NCBI GenBank assembly: GCA_018136815.1
Contig: CM030936.1
Coordinates: 6,189,505 to 6,253,504 of the forward strand
Length of the DNA: 64,000 nucleotides
Origin: Isochrysis galbana
Taxonomy: Eukaryota; Haptophyta; Isochrysidales; Isochrysidaceae
Direction: 5' to 3'
The notes below the pieces were generated by a model. The model was not told the origin of the DNA. It did no database searches and was given only the letters and a program-made list of their open reading frames with translations. A program made the translations under genes and the position numbers. Shown one piece after another: positions 11,348-22,787 of this stretch; position 1 is the first letter of the stretch, and each line of letters begins with the position of its first letter.

Positions 11348-12167
11348 CCGTTCACGAAATTCATCCAACGTCGGCGCATACGGGTTGAGGGAGCCCAAGG
11401 CGAAGAAGGCAAGAGCCGCTACGGGGACCGTACCCCGTAGCACCTCATGTGCTGGCCTTTACTTGCTCTGTCTAGGCTGCTGTGCAAGCTTCAGCCGTGC
11501 TACAGAATGGCAATGTGAGCCAATAGGGCGCCGGGGTTTCCGCATAGGTCAAGCGTCCAGGCTTTGCTTCATCATCGTCTTTGACTGCGTATTGTGCATT
11601 ACTTAGCATCTCGGGCTTTGCAGAGGGCGGAGGGTGGATAAGTGTTCCTAGGAGCGCAACATTGTACATTGTGTGTAATAGAAGGCTTTTGAAGGTCCAG
11701 AGGATCGAATATCTTAGTTAGGCTCTGGCATTTGCCCAGGTGTGTTGAAGATTCGTCTGCCGCGTTGCAGAGGCGGCACGTGTTGCGTGTTGCCGTGTTG
11801 CTGTGTTGTCTCGATTTTTGAAATGAATCGATTGTATGCGCCTACTCGTCTGTGAGTGATGTATTCGAAGTGAAGGTGGAGCCAACTAAGTTTATATTGA
11901 GTTACGATGGAGCGCGCCAACGCGTCTCTTCTCTCTTCAAGGCCTCCCGCCACGGGCGGCCCGCCAGCTCTCTGCTCTCCAAAGTTCTACGCTTTACTTT
12001 ATCAAAAATCAAATATCGACTTCCCCCCTTTATCACTCGAACACCTGGCTTGTTAGGCATGGCGGGATTCCGGAACTGAAAAGTTGCGTCCAATATAAGC
12101 TAGTGGGGTTGGCTAGGGCTAGGATATCACATTATTATTATTTATATTATATTTATGCCTTTGTTAC
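11348..12167. other. Intergenic region
   Basis: No supportable gene. It holds the 3' flank of the crystallin-like gene and AT-richer sequence. Around 12123-12165 is an ATTATTATT / TTATATTATATTTAT tract, next to the dispersed repeat on the minus strand. Confidence 0.35.
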
Positions 12168-12285
12168 ATTATATCCATGCAGAGTAGTGTTACGGTTGTA
12201 GGGTTTTTCCAGCTGTCGATCAACGTGTGAATGGTATCCATCGATTGTCCTCAAGCTTGTGTAGTCCTTCAAAGAAGTAGAGGGC
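12168..12285 (-). repeat. Dispersed 118-bp repeat, copy shared with GT31 3' end
   Basis: Read on the minus strand it matches 33681-33797 almost gap-free. Shared blocks include GATGGATACCA, CACACGTTGATCGACAGCTGG and CCCTACAAC. In one frame both copies encode TIDGY..HVDRQLEKPYN. In another both encode LY.FEGL.K.EDN. The better-conserved frame is not obvious, so this may be a mobile-element or untranslated segment. Confidence 0.75.
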
Positions 12286-12357
12286 CACGCATTGCACAAT
12301 TGCACAACAAAGAAGTAGAAGTAGAGTAGGCTACCTAACTGCTCACTACATGCATGA

Positions 12358-12374
12358 CCCCCCCCCCCCCCCCC
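12358..12374 (+). repeat. PolyC run upstream of the esterase start
   Basis: About 17 consecutive C, some 55 bp before the esterase ATG. One of several 15-27-nt C or G runs in this window. Confidence 0.85.
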
Positions 12375-12430
12375 CGCCCGTATTCCCATCCGCGGACCAC
12401 TTGAAGTGGGCGGGCCGTTGTTGGCGCGAG

Positions 12431-14904
12431 ATGTCGGCGTCGCGAGCGGTTTGGTGGTTGTGCGTCGCGCTGCTGCTGGCTCCTTCGCTGCTGGTCTCGT
12501 GGGTGGTTGTGGTCGCGACGCTGCTTCACCGAGCCAGTCCTGCCGCATCACCCGCGCAGAACGCCTCCGCTATTCGCTCCACAGGCTGCGGCAGGGAGAG
12601 AGACGTGGCGGCAGGGCAGCTGCTCTACCGCACTCTCTCTGTCTCTGGGCTGCAGCGAGAGTATCTTCTGTGGCTGCCCCGCACGTACGATGCGGAGCGA
12701 GCCTATCCACTCCTCCTTTCGCTGCACGGCGCCACCAACTCTCCGGTCACTCAGGCGATGCAGGACCAGCTCCACTGCCTCGCAGACGCGGCGCCGTACA
12801 TCGTCGCATGGCCTGCTGGGTACTACCTCGACTCAAGCGCACAGTACTCGTCGTGGAATGCGCCGGGCTCAACCGCTCGCGGGGACTCGCCAGAATTAGG
12901 CGCGCCATGCATCGTTGACCCTTCAACGGGTGAGAGACGGTGCCATCGCGTCCGGTGCAAGCGAGGGGGAGCAAGTGTGGTTGTCCGGCCCGCTACTTGT
13001 CCCTTTACCCTCCGCAGTGCTGGCCCGCATAGCATGCAAGTTGCTGCGCTGCCGCGCCCTCTCCACTAGAGGCTTCGGGAGCGGGAACGTTGCTATTGTC
13101 TTCAACCTACGGCCCCTCTGGCCTCCTCCAACAGGGCGATTTGGCTCAGTGGACGAGCCGGCGTACGTCTCCTTTGCCTCATGCCAATACAATGGCACTG
13201 AGGGCCCGCATTCGACACCATGCTTCTGTTCGGCATGTGTAGACGACGATGCGTTCTTAAATGAGGTAACACGTTGAATGGCGTTGAGCATGGCCTTGTC
13301 TCGTCGACGTAATTTCAGCGTGTCAGCTAGGGTCACCCATGTGTCACGTCGCTCTTCCTTGTGTCCCCTTGCCAGCTGGTGGCATCCCTTTCCTCGTCCT
13401 TCTGCGTTGACGAGTCGCGCATCTCTTTGCACGGGCATTCAATGGGCGGGCTAATGTCCCTCGGCGCCGGCGCTGTCTCGCCGCTCAACCCGAAGATTCG
13501 CGCGGTTGTGGCGTGGACGGCAGCGCCTTTTGCAGGGTGAGGGCTTGCCTATGCGTGCAGATTAGTCGGCTAGTGGGCCGCCTGATGGGCGCAGTTGGAT
13601 AAGCCATGGATCGTTGGACGACGTCCAAGTTAGCCCGCAAAAGGAATTGCGGCTTCACGATGCAGTGCAAATTGCCTGTGGCCTGTTAGGTACAACATTG
13701 TGCCGTCACCGCGAGCCGTGCCGCTACTAAAGTTAGACGCCTTGCAGGACGATGTTATTCCTGCAAATGCCCGTCTATCCATCGGCGGGCAGCTGGGCCC
13801 CCTTGGAGCTGCCATTGGCGAGGGAGGGTGGCTGTATGCGCTATCTACGCAGGTCTGTTTGGCTAGTGTTAGCCCCACCCCTAAAAGTGCACGTTCACAT
13901 CCGTCGAGGGTAAAACCAAAGCGCGGTGTCGTCCAACACCATCGCGTGAGTGTGCACCCGGTTGTTGACAGCGTTGAAGCATAAGCGCGTAGAGCTCTCC
14001 CGTGCAGGTATCCTTGTGAGCCCACGCTCTTTCTCCGGCACAGGTAACTGCCGCATGGGCCTCGGCTTTTAGGCGAGATTCGCTTTCCGGCTTTCTCAAG
14101 GGTGCAGCCGCTGTGCGCTTCCCAAATGGCACGCGCGTGCAAACCATCCTTGACGGCTTTCGCAGCTTCAACTGTCATTTACGCGAGGGGTGGGTAGGAG
14201 TTGTCGCTTGCGAGGGCGAATGGAAACATTCGTTTGCGTTATCGACCCCATTGCAAGCGCCCCTCGCGGGACCGGCTTTGGCTGCCATTGCATACGACTT
14301 TGCCTCGCTCTTCGTCCGGCGAGCCGACGGGAGTCTAGCGAGCGAGGATGGGCCCCTCGGGAGCGGTGACTACTTGGTGCGAATGGGCCATGCCTTGCTC
14401 GACCGCGTAAATGAAGCCTGGACTGAGGAGGACGACGCCATGGCAAACGCGGGCAGCATTCTAGCAAGAGGCCTCTTGCCAGCGGCCGCCCGCCAACAGG
14501 GAGTATCCAGCACGAAAGGGAGACGACGATTGGCGTCGGAGGCGGAAAGCCATACTCTGAGCGAAAGCTTGGCGGATGGTCGGGCGGAAGACGGAGAGGG
14601 TCGAACTGTCTCGGGCGCTTTACCTCTCGGCGCCTCGCTGCTGCCGCTAGACTCATGTTTTGCTTTCGGTCCATTTCGTGTTGCAGCCATGCTGGCACCA
14701 GGCTTACTCTCAGAGCTAGTACGACGCTATCCTTTACCCGGGACTGCACTACTCCTCACCGTCGGCGTTGGCACCGCGCTTTGGGTTGCCCTCTTCATCT
14801 TGCTCAGTAGAGCGACGCTGCGTTGTGTGGTCGCGTTAAGAACGCAGGGCCGGAGCCTTGGCGTGGAGTCGAGCGCCAGGGCGAGTGCACTCAGCATGCA
14901 ATGA
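12431..14904 (+). CDS. Membrane-anchored esterase (PHB depolymerase / feruloyl-esterase type)
   Basis: Alpha/beta hydrolase of the LpqC / poly(3-hydroxybutyrate) depolymerase-like family, hydrolysing ester bonds outside the cell or in the lumen. Five exons join in frame: 12431-12929, 13135-13265, 13376-13536, 13690-13852 and 14044-14904, giving 604 residues, all GT-AG. An N-terminal hydrophobic anchor (VALLLAPSLLVSWVVVVATLL) is followed by YLLWLPRTYD and PLLLSLHGAT (oxyanion region). PAGY..SSWNAP and a Cys-rich loop come next. The nucleophile elbow is GHSMGG in exon 3, and a candidate catalytic Asp lies in LDALQDDVIP in exon 4. Exon 5 carries a long tail and a C-terminal membrane helix (LLLTVGVGTALWVALFIL). 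The ATG at 12431 is preferred over an upstream frame that begins in a polyC run. Substrate is unknown. Confidence 0.8.
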
Positions 14905-16340
14905 CCTCAATGAGGGCGAATAGCCGAAGGCTAGGAAAAGGCAAGCTTAGCACGATAGGTAGTAAGTTGATTTGTGCATGCTGCAAGACGTGGAATTGCA
15001 CATGGAGGAACATAGCACGCACGCGCGCTTTGTTCCGGGGTACTTGCAGGTGGACTCGAGAGGTAGGTTGTCTGTGGCTAGAGCCCTACCTACGGCGCAT
15101 GGCATTGTACAACTGAGAGCCGGAGGGCTTTGACCAGCATGTCATTCTTTGCTCGCTTACACTTCACGATTTCCCGGTACTAGCAGTCGTTTACGCAGTC
15201 TGGTAGCCCCCAAAATGTGTGAATAGCCTTTGTCCTCCGCGTGTACACGGCGTGCACGGCAGGATGGAGGATGGCAGGGGCGTGCGTATCACTGCACGGC
15301 AGGATGGAGTCATGAGGTGATCACCTCATGACTCGCGTGGACGCTCGCCTTAAGTCGGGGAGTGTCGCATCCAGAGTACGTATTTTGTAATTTATATATT
15401 TCATACTCTAACTAAGCGGATGCGATGCTTCTACTATCAATGTGAGATGTGTGTGAAGAAAGAAGAAAAATTGAGTGAGTTTTGTTTTCGCCAATGAGTT
15501 GTCTCGAAGCTACGCCGCATTGCACCTCGAATTCGAATTTGCTTTCGTTTTCGTTTGTCTCTCGTTCCATTGGTTTGTTTATGCGATGTTGATGTTGCGT
15601 TAGTTTTCGGAGTTTTCTGGTTGGTGAGTGAGGGATGTAGGGTGTTGTCTTGTCTCTCCTCGTCATGATGCAGTGCGCCCCCTTTCCCCCGCTCTCTCAA
15701 GACTTCTCTACACGCCATGCCCTAGCCCCGCTAAGACTTTCCACTACCATCAAGCGCGAGCTTGATGATGCGACATAGTTAGTTAGAGCCCCCCCCGGTA
15801 CCGGTACTGTTTTTGGGGCTGTTTTTGTCTGAAATGAAAGGCCCAAATCAGACTGTTTGCCCTGTTTTTGGTTTTTGGACGCCCTCCCCCTCTCCCCCTC
15901 CCTCGGCATTTCCCATCTAGGGTGGGGAGAATGATAATATTAAGAAGTTATTTTAGGACAATGGCATTGTCCACTGACGATGGAGTTCTCCTCTTCCTCG
16001 CTTCCACAAGCGGCGGCGAGGTTTCAACGTGTGAGGAGAAGCAGAAGCAGCGCCCCCTTGGCCGCCACGTAGGGGGCAGAAGGATGAAGTGCCGTGTGGA
16101 AGGTGGACCGACCCCCAACCTCCAACCTCGCCGAAGCTAGAAGCTAGGATCTCTATTCTCTCTCCATCTCTCTCTCTCTCTCTCCCGCTCAGCGTCTCAG
16201 CAGTCCGTGTGTCCGTCGGTTGGGCTCTCGAGTACAGCCCGAGGCTCAGATCGCAGCTCCACCGGCCTTCCAATTTTTCGGCCGACAGTGGGTTTCGTGA
16301 AACCGCCCGTCTCGAGGGATCAAAGACGTGAAGTGGAGAG
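14905..16340. other. Intergenic region with repeats
   Basis: No supportable gene. It holds short direct repeats (CACGGCAGGATGGA near 15257 and 15294), the perfect palindrome at 15307-15334, an AT-rich tract near 15385-15410, and a CT microsatellite near 16160-16190. Confidence 0.4.
15307..15334. repeat. Perfect 28-bp palindrome
   Basis: GAGTCATGAGGTGA is followed immediately by its exact reverse complement with no spacer. Such a site could be a dimeric factor-binding site or an excision scar. No neighbouring gene makes one reading compelling. Confidence 0.9.
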
Positions 16341-17197
16341 GTGAGTCGCCGAGCGGGATCGTCAGCCGCCGTTGATTGCTCTCATCGTCTACTTCCTCCT
16401 GCACCCGAAAAACGGCTGAAATACTCTCGCCTCCCGAGAACCTCGTGGGACCGAGAGCTGATGAAGGATTGGCTGCGGCGTCGCCGCTCGCTTTTGGCGG
16501 GCATTCTGGTCCTCAGACGCGTTACAGCGGCTCGAGATACACGTGAGATGCATACAGTCCCAAGATTTCAAAGGTTTCCCCCCCGCCTTCGCCCCGCGAT
16601 TATGCGACTTCATCAAGACTCCGGCTTTCCGTTCCTTCCAACTTGTCTTCCGGAACAGTTGAGAAGGGCTTGGGATCATCACCCCGGCGACGATCTCGTG
16701 ATGGAAGCTCTAAGGAACGCCCGGGCGGAGGCCGGGGGCGGGCGGGGCGGGCGGGTTGGGGGTGGGGGGGGGGGCGGAAGAGGAGGGAGAAGCAAGGGCT
16801 GCCCCAACAGCCAGCTCCCAGAGTACGCAATGTCCAGGTGGGAGCAGGCGCGCCCAGTGCACGAGCGGTCCAGCGGCTTCCCTCCCTGCACACACTCGCG
16901 CCTCGCCGCGCCGCCCTATCACATCGGCGCAATTTTCAGCAATAGCCGCTAAGCCCTCGCACATCACGAAAAGTGAGAAAGAACAACGTGCAGAGCGCGC
17001 AATGGGGTCATGAGCTCCCACCCGACATGGGCACTGCCACACACGATGGAAAAGGGGATTTGCGGCCACGATCTCTGAGCTGTCACCCCTAAACCACCAT
17101 CGTACGCTATTGTAGAACCTGGCGACTTGACTGCAGCAGGGTCCGATCAACCAAGGAGTCCTCTTACTGTGAGTCGTCCAGCAGATCTCAATGCGTC
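16341..17197. other. Region upstream of the histidine kinase, coding status unclear
   Basis: A + frame at 16341-16952 starts with plausible residues (EKRLKYSRLPRTSWDRELMKDWLRRRR) but decays into Gly-rich repeat translation near 16735. It may include a 5' exon of the downstream kinase gene. A short G-rich run lies near 16756-16780. I cannot assign a gene. Confidence 0.25.
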
Positions 17198-19567
17198 ATG
17201 CGATGGATCAAATGGATGAAATGTCTTCGAATCGCTGATACTCTCCTATCTCAGCTATCCCAGATAGCTTTGGTGGTTCGCTTTCGAAATGTCTTGCAGC
17301 AGGTACTCTTGCTGTTCAGCGACTTCTCGATAATTACAACTTGCGGGACATTGGTGCTTCTGGCCATACTGCTGTTGACCTTTCCGATTCTCTCCATTGG
17401 ATTACGTGAAGCCGCTTTAATGATCGTTTGCGGCCTGGCTGGACTCGCTTACGGGTCTGCCACCAAGGCGCACGCACGCCAAACACTAGGCTTGGTTGAA
17501 TTAGAACATTACAACCACATAACGGAAGCCCATCGACGCGCCGACTTGAGATTGAACCACATCATCAAGGGACGATGCGGTGGTGCAGCGGCACTTCTGT
17601 CTACGCTTATTGACAAGCAAGATGCTGCGAGCGAGCGCGGCGGCGTTGTAGATGCCAAACGCTGGGAGAAGCTCCATCAAGTGAATGAGATGCTCACGCA
17701 AGCAACGGATTGGTGCGAATAGCTTACCTCCTGCAACTTCCACGGCTCTCACACAGCGCTTATCACACGGAAGGCCACGGTTCTCGCACAGCACTTGTCG
17801 CTTGGAAGGCTCCTTAACATTCCTTATGCTATCGGTTTCCTGCAGGTGTCAAAGGCGCGAAGTCTTTTCACGACTCGAGGAGGGCTCGTACGTGTCGAAT
17901 TGGGAGGTGGTCAACCTACAAGCCGAGTTGCAACGCACTCTGGGTCCTAGCGCCCACGTGGAAGCAGACGAGAGTGTCCTAGTAGACCAGACGATTCTTA
18001 GACTCGTAGTGCAAGAAATCTCGAGCCTTATGTACCCTTCGCTCCGCGAGGACATCCGAGTCGAAGCTGGGCTTAGAATGGGTGTGCGGCAACCAAACGC
18101 ATGGCAACCATCTTCCTACCCTTTTACCTGTATCCGACCCCGCAACGTAGAATAGTGTAATGGAGGAATCGCAACTCCATTACCAGATAAGTATGCAATG
18201 CTGAGTCGAATGCCAACACATCCCGGTCCACTCCTTTTGTCTGGCTCCCCTGCTCATCAGAGGCCGGCTGCGCAGTCGAACGGCTTCGAATCTCGATGAG
18301 CTGTGTTGGCCGCCCCTTCGCTTCACATCTCCCAACTGCCAGATACAAGCGCCAAATCGGCAATGATGTTGGTGATAGCGCCCCAAGAGCTTGCTACGGG
18401 TTCAGGTGAGCGTGCTTCTTGCTCTTACTGACCGCCGGTCTATAGTTTGAGGATACTAGGTCTCACCATTGTTCGCCCGCACCATGTGCAGCAATGACCT
18501 TGGCTTTTCATCTATCAAGCTGGCGATCACATCCATTGGTGGCTACGTGCAGATGGCTGTAGAAGAGCCTCGTACCATTGTACACATAGTGCTTCCCGCG
18601 TCTCGCTGCACGGCAAACAAGGAACAGATGCGATCTCAGGATCAAGGTAGCGGCGAGGTGCTACAGCCTGCGCTGAAGGAAAAGATACCTGGCAAAGTGG
18701 TGGTTAAAGGATATCGAGCTGGTTCACCTCTCTCGTCGGGCACGATACTACCCATCACCGCACCTCAAACTAGTGGGACCACGAAACTTGCTGTAAGAAC
18801 CCGGCGGCAGCGATCACCTCAGAAGCCTACTGAGCTGCCACCGCCTGTCTGCATCGGTATCGACGATTCGCCCAATCTACGCAGAGTGCAGGTAAAGGTG
18901 CACTGTCGAATCCTAGCTGCTACGAATGTCGTTGAGGAGTGTGCATTGACGACCCACTTCAAATTGCGATCTCTTATGTCAGGCGGCGATATTCCGCACT
19001 TTTGTCAAGTCGGATGAGGCGCGCAGTGGTAGCGTTGGCGCCTGCGCGAAAGAAGTCGAAGCCTTCGTCGATATCGTAATGGGCAAACGCACATTGTACG
19101 CTCACCATCTTTGTGCCAAGACACGCTTGTTGCGCGAGCTAAATCCCGCAAAGCACACAGCACTACAATCTCAAGCTAGCATTTCGAATGAAGCCCGTGT
19201 TCACACTCACTCCAACATGCCCGCAAGCAGGTCTCTCGAGCCCGCAAACTTGTCCCCGGCCGACATCGCTGTCCTTGACGAGAACATCGATGTGGAAATG
19301 GATGAGGATACAGCTGATGTCAAAGGTTCGCAGCTAGCAAAAGAGCTAAGAGGGAGAGGTTTCTCCGGAATCGTGTGCATCCTGAGCGGTTCATCCAACG
19401 AGGCCTTGCGTGAACTTGCGACGCTGCCTTGGGTGGACTTCGTGTTTGACAAGAGCACGGATGCGAAGAGTATTGGTGAGGCACTACGGGCCGGGTATGA
19501 GGCAAATTTCGGTCACTCCCGCCTTTTCCAACCACCTCTGCGTTGTCAAGACAAGGCGGACGTTTAG
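17198..19567 (+). CDS. Hybrid sensor histidine kinase (membrane, DHp/HATPase-like, receiver)
   Basis: Two-component signalling: autophosphorylation on His and transfer to Asp of a fused receiver. Exon 1 (17198-17712) encodes two membrane helices (TLVLLAILLLTFPILSI, ALMIVCGLAGLAY) and a DHp-like helix with H in RLNHIIKG. Exon 2 is 17847-18081. The join restores W-C-Q-R-R, with donor GTGCGA and acceptor CCTGCAG. A later exon near 18500-18895 holds a G2-box-like segment (DLGFSSIKLAITSIGGYVQM) ending in IVLPAS, then CIGIDDSP, a receiver start. The last exon (about 18995-19567) contains the probable phospho-acceptor Asp (IAVLDENID) and the conserved Lys (VFDKS). The region 18082-18470 was not resolved. 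The ATP-binding N box is weakly conserved, so activity is unproven. Confidence 0.65.
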
Positions 19568-19750
19568 CGCTTGCAGCCAACATCGTGTACTGTCTTGATA
19601 TATTACGGCATGGCTCAAGTTTGCACTCTGTGGAATTGATGTTGTGGAAGCACACACGATGTTGGTGGCAGTGTGTAATGTACAAGAAGCACTTCAACGT
19701 CCGTAAGAGACTCGTGCTAGCTAGCGCGCCGCTCCAACTATCGTTAAAAA

Positions 19751-19816
19751 TCTTTCTAATATTTTCGCCTCGCTCGCGGCTATGGCTATGGGACTTAGTC
19801 TAGTAGCCACGCTCTC
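19751..19816 (+). repeat. Dispersed hairpin repeat shared with 61428-61494
   Basis: AATATTTTCGCCTCGC followed by GGCTA, a short loop and TAGCCACG. Both copies keep the GGCTA/TAGCC pairing while the loop differs. The second copy lies inside the MITE at 61331-61712. Confidence 0.7.
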
Positions 19817-20025
19817 CCCCTCCTCTTTCCCTCACTAACCCCCTTGCGGCATCTCTCCTTGTGCTCTACTTAGGGGCCTAGGTTGCGGGGGCGTGATGGT
19901 TTTGAGCGGGGGTTCATCTGCCCCGGGCGGTAAGTTCTCGCCCTCCTCCTGTGCCGCTAGGTGGCATGTTTCTGTCTTTTTGTGACACGTTTGCCGTGTT
20001 GGTGATTGGTGAGAAGCTGTCTGGA

Positions 20026-20120
20026 AGGTGCGGGACTTCTACCGTCCCCGCTCTGACACTGTGACTTCCAATAACCCCCCCCTCCTCCGCGCCAAAGGTG
20101 CGGGACTTCTACCGTCCCCA
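20026..20120 (+). repeat. Direct repeat with internal hairpin
   Basis: GGTGCGGGACTTCTACCGTC is present twice (near 20028 and 20097), both followed by CCC. GGGAC and GTCCC within each copy can pair, so each is a small hairpin. Confidence 0.8.
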
Positions 20121-20448
20121 TTGTGACTGCCCCCCCCCCTAGGGAACACATAAGTTATTATACTTCACTGGGCTTTTCACATGCGCCTCCTGTGAAAAGG
20201 TCACACTGCTTGTGAAAAGATTGGGCCCCCTCACGGTATGATTATTCTCGACCCCCTTCCCCCCCCCCAGCCGCCGAGTCCCCCGCCCCCCGCCGAGCTC
20301 CCCCAACCCCTCGCCTCCCCCCCCCCCCCCCCCTCCCCAGCCGCCGAGCCGTCCCCCAGCCGCCCAGCGCCCCAGCCCCTTTATCCGCCGAGCGCCCCAG
20401 CCCCCTCCTTCGCCTCGTTCTCCCTGGCAAGAGAGCAAGGTCCTTGCA

Positions 20449-20775
20449 TGACACCATTACTTGTACGGGCATGCGCACGAGAAGGCGACGATGTGCAAAC
20501 CGTCGAGCTCTTGCTCGGACAGGGTCACGCGGGACGCCTCGAGGAGCGCGCGCCAGACGGAGGGTTGACGGTTGACGGCCCTCATGGCCGCGTGCAAGCA
20601 AGGCAACCTATCGTGCGTTGTGCGCCTCCTCCACGCGGGTGCCCACTCCGACGCGGTGGACGACAAGGGGTTCACCCCACTTCTATGGGCCTGCAGATAC
20701 GGACATGCGCCGTGTGTGGAGGTGCTGCTTCGTGCCAAGGCCGCGCTCGAGCTGAGCCCACCAAGCCCGTGGTGA
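20449..20775 (+). pseudogene. Ankyrin-repeat gene fragment, frameshifted
   Basis: Ankyrin repeats mediate protein-protein binding. The first repeat lies in one frame (LVRACAREGDDVQTVELLLGQ). The next two lie in another: TALMAACKQGNLSCVVRLLH and FTPLLWACRYGHAPCVEVLL. Between them, near 20564-20577, the heptamer GTTGACG occurs twice in tandem. The extra 7 bp shifts the frame exactly at the join, which otherwise would read as continuous ankyrin sequence. So this is either a recent pseudogene or an assembly/polymorphism difference. Downstream the sequence becomes Pro/Ala-rich repeat. Confidence 0.7.
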
Positions 20776-20799
20776 CTTCTTACTGGGTGTGCATTTTGT

Positions 20800-21120
20800 C
20801 TCAAGGTGGGCAATGCCCAGTCCCCCCAATTCCCGCCTCCGCTCCCACGATCCCCACCCATGCCCCTCCCACTCCCGCCTCCGCTCCCCTAACCACCCCC
20901 GCTCCCGCCGCCGCTCCCACAATCCCCACCCCCGCCCCCGCTCTCGCCCTCACCGCAGTCCTCCCCGCCCCCGGTCCCATTCTCTCCTCCGCCTTCGCTC
21001 CCGCTCCCGTCCCCGCCCACCATGCTCTCACTATCCAAGCCCCCGAGATCCCCGCCCACGCGCCCGCTCGGCTCCTCGCCCCCGCCCCCGCCGCTTCCAC
21101 CCGCAGTAGGCTAGCGGATT
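20800..21120 (+). repeat. C-rich imperfect repeat (CTCCCGCCCCCG-like)
   Basis: Degenerate CGCTCCC / CCCGCC units over about 320 bp encode Pro/Ala-rich strings in every frame. It may be the low-complexity tail of the ankyrin gene or intergenic expansion. Confidence 0.6.
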
Positions 21121-22454
21121 GGACACTTAGATGACAAAACCAAGCTTGGTGGTCACTGAAGGTCTCAAAGAGGGCAGTCAAAGCAACATTTCATCTCCTG
21201 GGGACCATGGGTAGAAGAGCTCCCCATTGGGTGGTATCAGCCATTTCTCCCGTTTCTAGGACAAGCAGCAATTCCGACCAGGTGACCCGCAAACGCGTCA
21301 CAAAACTTGGTGTTGCTGAGGGAATGGTGCCTAGGTACACTTGGAACATTTAATGAGGACATGCATGTGGTAACTCAATAGCCAAGGTTTGGGACAAAAT
21401 AACATGGTATGCTCATGCTCTCACCTAGCAAAGTCCGTCCTAGTTTCTAGGACTGGTCCTAGAAAGCTGGGTACCTTTATCCGTTAACACTCAAATACTA
21501 CACCAATACATCCTTGCTCCTTGCTTGCCCTCACTCGCTCGCTCGCTACAAGAATGGCAACCCCTCGTCGCTCTCGCCATCGCCTAGAAGCCCGTCTTCC
21601 CGCCTCCGGCTCTGGATGCTGGATGGCAAGAAACTGAGCCCGTGTTCCCATCCGGGCCTCCTCCAGCCGCGCCTCCCGCCGTAAAACCCTCCTCCTCTCA
21701 GTCGCCAATTGCATGTGTGGCAACTTCCAATTCGCAATTCGTCAGAGAGGAGGCTGAGGCTAAGGTGGGGGGTTGGGACGTTGGGACAGATGGCACTCGA
21801 GATGCAAACGAGAAACGAGCCAGGCCGCCAGGCCGAGCTAGCCAGCAGCGAGCCGGGGCCGCGTTCGCCGTCGCTCGTAGCTCGTAGCTCGTCGGCCTCC
21901 GATATGCGTCCCCCCCCAACCAAGGTATGAATAAAGTATAAATGGAGATGGAGTAGCGTGTAGCGTGTAGCGTAACTGTCACTTATGTCTTATGTCTGAT
22001 ATACTCGTACTCGTACTCGTACTCAAGAGTAGTGAGTATACTCATGAGTAAACGGATTGTCATTTACATATACTCATGAGTAGGCCAGAGGGGGGACTAT
22101 TCATACTCATGAATTGGGCGAATTCCAACTACTCAACTCAACTCATTCTAATCTAGCTGCTAGCTGCGGGCTGCGGGCTGCGGGCTCCACACGGCCCATT
22201 CAAGGCACCGCCTACGCCTACGGCGACATGGTCCAAGCGATCTTCGCGGGCGACACTCACGACTTTGGTGAGAATATTGTATACGGGTCGCTCATTGACT
22301 CGGCCCCGCGCAAATACGCAAATCGAGCTCAGTCCGCTCCCCTCTCAACGAGGCACTTTACTTAGCTACTTACTCTACATACTACATAGTCTTTCGGATG
22401 TTTGATCCGTGCCACGATGTAATATTTTTGGCTCGTGTACTTTGTCGAGTACTT
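21121..22454. other. Intergenic region, no assignable gene
   Basis: Contains short tandem arrays near 21955-22110: TAGCGTG units, TACTCG units, and several TACTCATGAGTA palindromic units. A + frame at 22114-22365 has a protein-like stretch (GDMVQAIFAGDTHDFGENIV), but no family or gene structure was recognised. Confidence 0.35.
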
Positions 22455-22787
22455 CTTTAGTAGGGGGAGAGGGGGAGAGAGAGGGAGAAGGATAGAGAGG
22501 AGCGAGAGAGAGAGAGTGGATGGTGTAGTTAGTAGTGGTGAGAGAGAGGGGGAGAGAGAAAGAGGGAGGGGGAGAGAGAGGGAGAGACTTAGGGGGTGGA
22601 GAGAGAAAAAGAATGTGGGAGAGGGAGACGGAGTACTCTAGAGGGAGAGGGAGAGAGAAGGAGGGAGTGAGAGTGGGAGGAGAGAGTGAGAGAAGAGGTA
22701 AGAGAGAGTAGTAGAGGTAAAGAAGAGAAGGAGAGAAGGTAGAGAGAAGAGAGCGAGGTAGAGAGAGAGGTGGAGAGAGAGAGAGCG
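22455..22787 (+). repeat. Polypurine GA-rich leader abutting the exostosin ATG
   Basis: About 330 bp of nearly uninterrupted A/G on the coding strand ends directly at the ATG at 22788. It would be the 5' leader or core promoter. Such tracts can form H-DNA. Compare the cyclin leader at 48360-48890. Confidence 0.75.

Larger units (their letters stand above)
19568..20448. other. Intergenic region with dispersed and direct repeats
   Basis: No gene. Includes the TTTTCGCC repeat (19751-19816), a 26-bp direct repeat (20027-20119) and a C-rich block with a 17-C run (20317-20333). The Pro-rich translation across 20238-20440 is composition only. Confidence 0.4.

Noticed and set aside
16341..16952. 203-residue plus-strand frame
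   Set aside because: Second half is Gly-rich repeat; no start context, junction or family.
20238..20440. Pro/Ser-rich frame before the ankyrin fragment
   Set aside because: Arises from a C-rich tract with a 17-C run.
20789..21134. Pro/Ala or His/Arg/Ser-rich proteins
   Set aside because: All frames of the CTCCCGCCC repeat give similar strings; no evidence for translation.
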